The notes under the pieces are model-generated. The model saw nothing but the letters and a program-made list of their open reading frames with translations, did no database searches and was not told where the DNA came from. Position numbers and translations under genes: made by a program. A stretch of 15,935 nucleotides of DNA, taken from contig DATCZK010000119.1 of the NCBI GenBank assembly GCA_036525975.1, forward strand, positions 1 through 15,935. The letters run 5' to 3'. This DNA comes from Quisquiliibacterium sp036525975 (GTDB taxonomy: Bacteria; Pseudomonadota; Gammaproteobacteria; Burkholderiales; Burkholderiaceae_E). Each line of letters opens with the position of its first letter. The first letter of the stretch is position 1. This document shows positions 14,291 through 15,935 of this stretch, one piece after another.

Positions 14291-15550
14291 GTGGGCACGG
14301 CCACGCCCGGGCGTGCGAACGGGGCTGCCGCGCCCTGGGTCCCGGTGCTGATCGCGACATTCGGGATGCAGGTCGCGGTCTCGATCGCGGCGCAGGCGCT
14401 GCCGGTGGCCGCGCCGTTGCTGACGCTCGAGGCAGGACTGCGCCCCGAGGCGGTCGGCTATCTCATCTCCGCCACCCATCTCGGGGCCGCGCTCTACCTG
14501 CTGGTCGGCGGCCCGGTCATTCCCCGGTTTGGCGCGGTGCGCGCCCTGCAGGCGGGCGCCGTGGCGGCCGGGATCGCGCTGCTCCTCTCGGCCAGCGGGC
14601 TCGTGCCGGCGCTGTTCCTCGGCGCGTTCCTGCTCGGGCTCGGCACCGGCCCGACGACACCGGCCGGCAGCAGCGTCCTGGCGCGCACGGTGCCCCCCGA
14701 GCATCGCACGCTCATCTTCTCGGTGAAGCAGGCCGGCGCACCTCTCGGCGGGTTCCTCGCCGGCCTCCTGCTGCCAACGGTGGCGCTGGCCGGTGGCTGG
14801 CAAGCGGCGCTGCTGGTCGCGGCGGCCATGGTCTTCGTCGCGCCGCCGCTGGTCCAGCGCCTGCGGCCGAGCCTGGATGGGGACCGCAATCCGGCGCTTC
14901 GCATCGGGCCGCGGGCGCTGTTCACGCTTGGCAACCTCGCGTCGCCCTTCGCCTCGCTGCGCAGTCACACCGCGCTTCTGCCGCTTTGCGCCCTCTCCGT
15001 CTCGCTGGGCGTGGTGCAGGGCTGCCTGCTCGCCTTCACGGTCACCTTCCTGGTCACGGCGCACGGTTTCGGACTGGGCGAGGCGGGCCTTGTCTTCGCG
15101 GCGCTGCAGGTCGGCGGCTTCCTGGCCCGCATCTTCCTCGCATGGCTGGCGGACCGCACGCGCGCGCCGATCCCGCTGCTGCTCGCCATGCTGGCTGTGG
15201 CCGCGGTGGCGGTGCTCGTCTTCGCGCTGCTCGCCGGGAGGGCGCCGCTCGTGGTGATCGTCCCGGTCGCGCTGCTCATCGGGATTGGCGGGGTTGGCTG
15301 GCAAGGCATCGCCCTGGCGGAAATCGCCCGCCTCGCGCCGCCCGACCGACTCGCGAACGCGACGTCGGGCGCCTCGCTCCTCGTCTTCCTCTCCTATGTT
15401 GTCGCGCCGTTCCTGTTCGCGGCGCTGGTCGCGCGAACCGGAAGCTGGAGCCTGCCGCTCGTGCTGGTTGCCCTCCAGGCAGGATTGGCGACCCTGCTGC
15501 TCGCACCCCGCCTGCTGCGCGAGGCACGCGCCAGTCCGATCCTAACGTGA
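14291..15550 (+). CDS. Major facilitator superfamily permease
   Basis: A 419-residue polytopic membrane protein with about twelve hydrophobic segments in two halves and a central cytoplasmic loop near residue 200 (RPSLDGDRNPALRIGPR). Helix 4-5 sequences such as GLGTGPTTPAGSSVLAR and FSVKQAGAPLGGFLAG, and the loop 8-9 LADRTRAP, fit the superfamily. The loop 2-3 motif A is degenerate (GGPVIPRFGAVRAL). The overall style is of CynX/NarK-like or small organic-anion carriers, but the substrate is not assignable. The start is uncertain: GTG at 14291 gives a sensible short N-terminus before the first helix but has no clear ribosome site. It may be translated by coupling to the lipoprotein gene that ends 12 bp upstream. 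Confidence 0.87.
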   Translation: MGTATPGRANGAAAPWVPVLIATFGMQVAVSIAAQALPVAAPLLTLEAGLRPEAVGYLISATHLGAALYLLVGGPVIPRFGAVRALQAGAVAAGIALLLSASGLVPALFLGAFLLGLGTGPTTPAGSSVLARTVPPEHRTLIFSVKQAGAPLGGFLAGLLLPTVALAGGWQAALLVAAAMVFVAPPLVQRLRPSLDGDRNPALRIGPRALFTLGNLASPFASLRSHTALLPLCALSVSLGVVQGCLLAFTVTFLVTAHGFGLGEAGLVFAALQVGGFLARIFLAWLADRTRAPIPLLLAMLAVAAVAVLVFALLAGRAPLVVIVPVALLIGIGGVGWQGIALAEIARLAPPDRLANATSGASLLVFLSYVVAPFLFAALVARTGSWSLPLVLVALQAGLATLLLAPRLLREARASPILT

Positions 15551-15858
15551 CGGTTACCCGGCACCGACCCCGGCATCGCTTGCACGACCGGGGCTGCACC
15601 TGATTCGCCTGCGCGACGCGTCTGACGATGGCCAACGGCAACGTGGTGCCGCACGCGCCTCGCATGCGACCTGGCGGAGGGGTGGAAGTTCTACCGTCAG
15701 AAGCGGGCCCTGCCGGCCCGAAACGGATACGGGGTAACGGGGCGCGACCGTGGACGCGAACGAATCTAGTAAAGTCTCCGCAGACCGACTCCAGACCGGA
15801 GCGCCGCCGACCCGGTGTTTCGTCGATTGCGCGAAATATCCTCAGGAGAACCCTGCCC
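15551..15858. other. 308-bp noncoding gap with small inverted repeats
   Basis: No credible gene is seen. CCCCGG/CCGGGG (15568-15593, 14-base loop) just after the permease stop could be a weak terminator hairpin. CGGCA/TGCCG (15636-15651) and CGGGCC/GGCCCG (15704-15720, five-base loop) are further hairpins. None has a T-run. TAAAGT at 15770-15775 is a possible -10 for the downstream gene, without a convincing -35. The second half is less G+C-rich than the surrounding coding DNA, as expected for a promoter region. Confidence 0.5.
15781..15798 (+). repeat. Heptamer direct repeat CAGACCG, 11 bp apart, upstream of the CoA-transferase gene
   Basis: CAGACCG is present at 15781-15787 and 15792-15798 with a four-base spacer. 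CTCCG and CGGAG flank or overlap the pair. It lies about 60 bp before the start codon and next to the possible -10 TAAAGT. It could be a site for a regulator binding direct repeats on one helix face. The sequence differs from the GTGACGC array. Confidence 0.35.
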
Positions 15859-15935
15859 ATGCCGCACCAGCCCGCGTCCGAAGCCCTCGCGCGCTTTCGC
15901 GTTCTCGACCTCACGCAGGTGCGCGCCGGCCCGAC
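15859..15935 (+). CDS. CaiB/BaiF family CoA-transferase, N-terminal fragment
   Basis: Only 25 codons are in the window. The sequence ARFRVLDLTQVRAGP at residues 11-25 is the characteristic opening of class III (CaiB/BaiF) CoA-transferases, which move CoA between carboxylic acids. The ATG at 15859 follows CAGGAGAA at good spacing. The gene continues past the right edge, so active-site Asp and substrate cannot be judged. It has its own upstream gap and so probably its own promoter. Confidence 0.8.
   Translation, partial: MPHQPASEALARFRVLDLTQVRAGP

Noticed and set aside
15568..15593. Intrinsic terminator after the MFS gene
   Set aside because: The inverted repeat is only six bases with a 14-base loop and has no T-run, so it is recorded within the gap description and not called a terminator.

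Overview
The window is very G+C-rich DNA, densely coded, with G or C at most third codon positions. Gene content suggests a proteobacterium with a versatile aerobic metabolism, most likely a betaproteobacterium of the Burkholderiales type. The clues are a single-chain indolepyruvate ferredoxin oxidoreductase, an ABC1/COQ8-type kinase-like protein, two EamA permeases, and the start of a CaiB/BaiF CoA-transferase. This placement is inference from gene style, because there is no rRNA gene or other marker. I see no tRNA or rRNA gene, CRISPR array, insertion sequence or phage gene.

Layout: (1) Positions 1-2024, minus strand: a mixed-type 6-phosphofructokinase is followed, after about 20 bp, by a NYN-domain plus LOTUS (OST-HTH) protein that runs off the left edge. 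(2) Positions 2111-11201, plus strand, form a tight run that reads as one or two operons. It holds a ferritin-like metal-dependent hydrolase family protein, an EamA permease, a dihydrodipicolinate-synthase superfamily enzyme, a second EamA permease, the 1177-residue fused indolepyruvate ferredoxin oxidoreductase, an ABC1 kinase-like protein and an OsmC peroxidase-like protein. Two junctions overlap (GTGA and ATGA), so translation is probably coupled from the aldolase through the oxidoreductase. The genes suggest 2-oxo acid or amino acid catabolism with export, but the substrate cannot be read from sequence. (3) Positions 11256-12941, minus strand: a SARP-like regulator (winged helix plus BTAD) with a TPR-rich C-terminal half. 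(4) Positions 13066-15550, plus strand, divergent from the regulator: a small secreted protein of unknown function, a putative lipoprotein of unknown function and an MFS permease. (5) A 308-bp gap with small repeats, then the first 25 codons of a CaiB/BaiF family CoA-transferase.

The most interesting signal is in the divergent intergenic region of blocks 3 and 4. Four copies of a heptamer related to GTGACGC sit at an exact 11-bp period (12982-13021). This is the operator architecture known for SARP regulators of actinomycetes, and it lies beside a SARP-like gene in what looks like a proteobacterium. I infer a small regulator and secreted-protein module in which the regulator directly activates the two exported proteins of unknown function.
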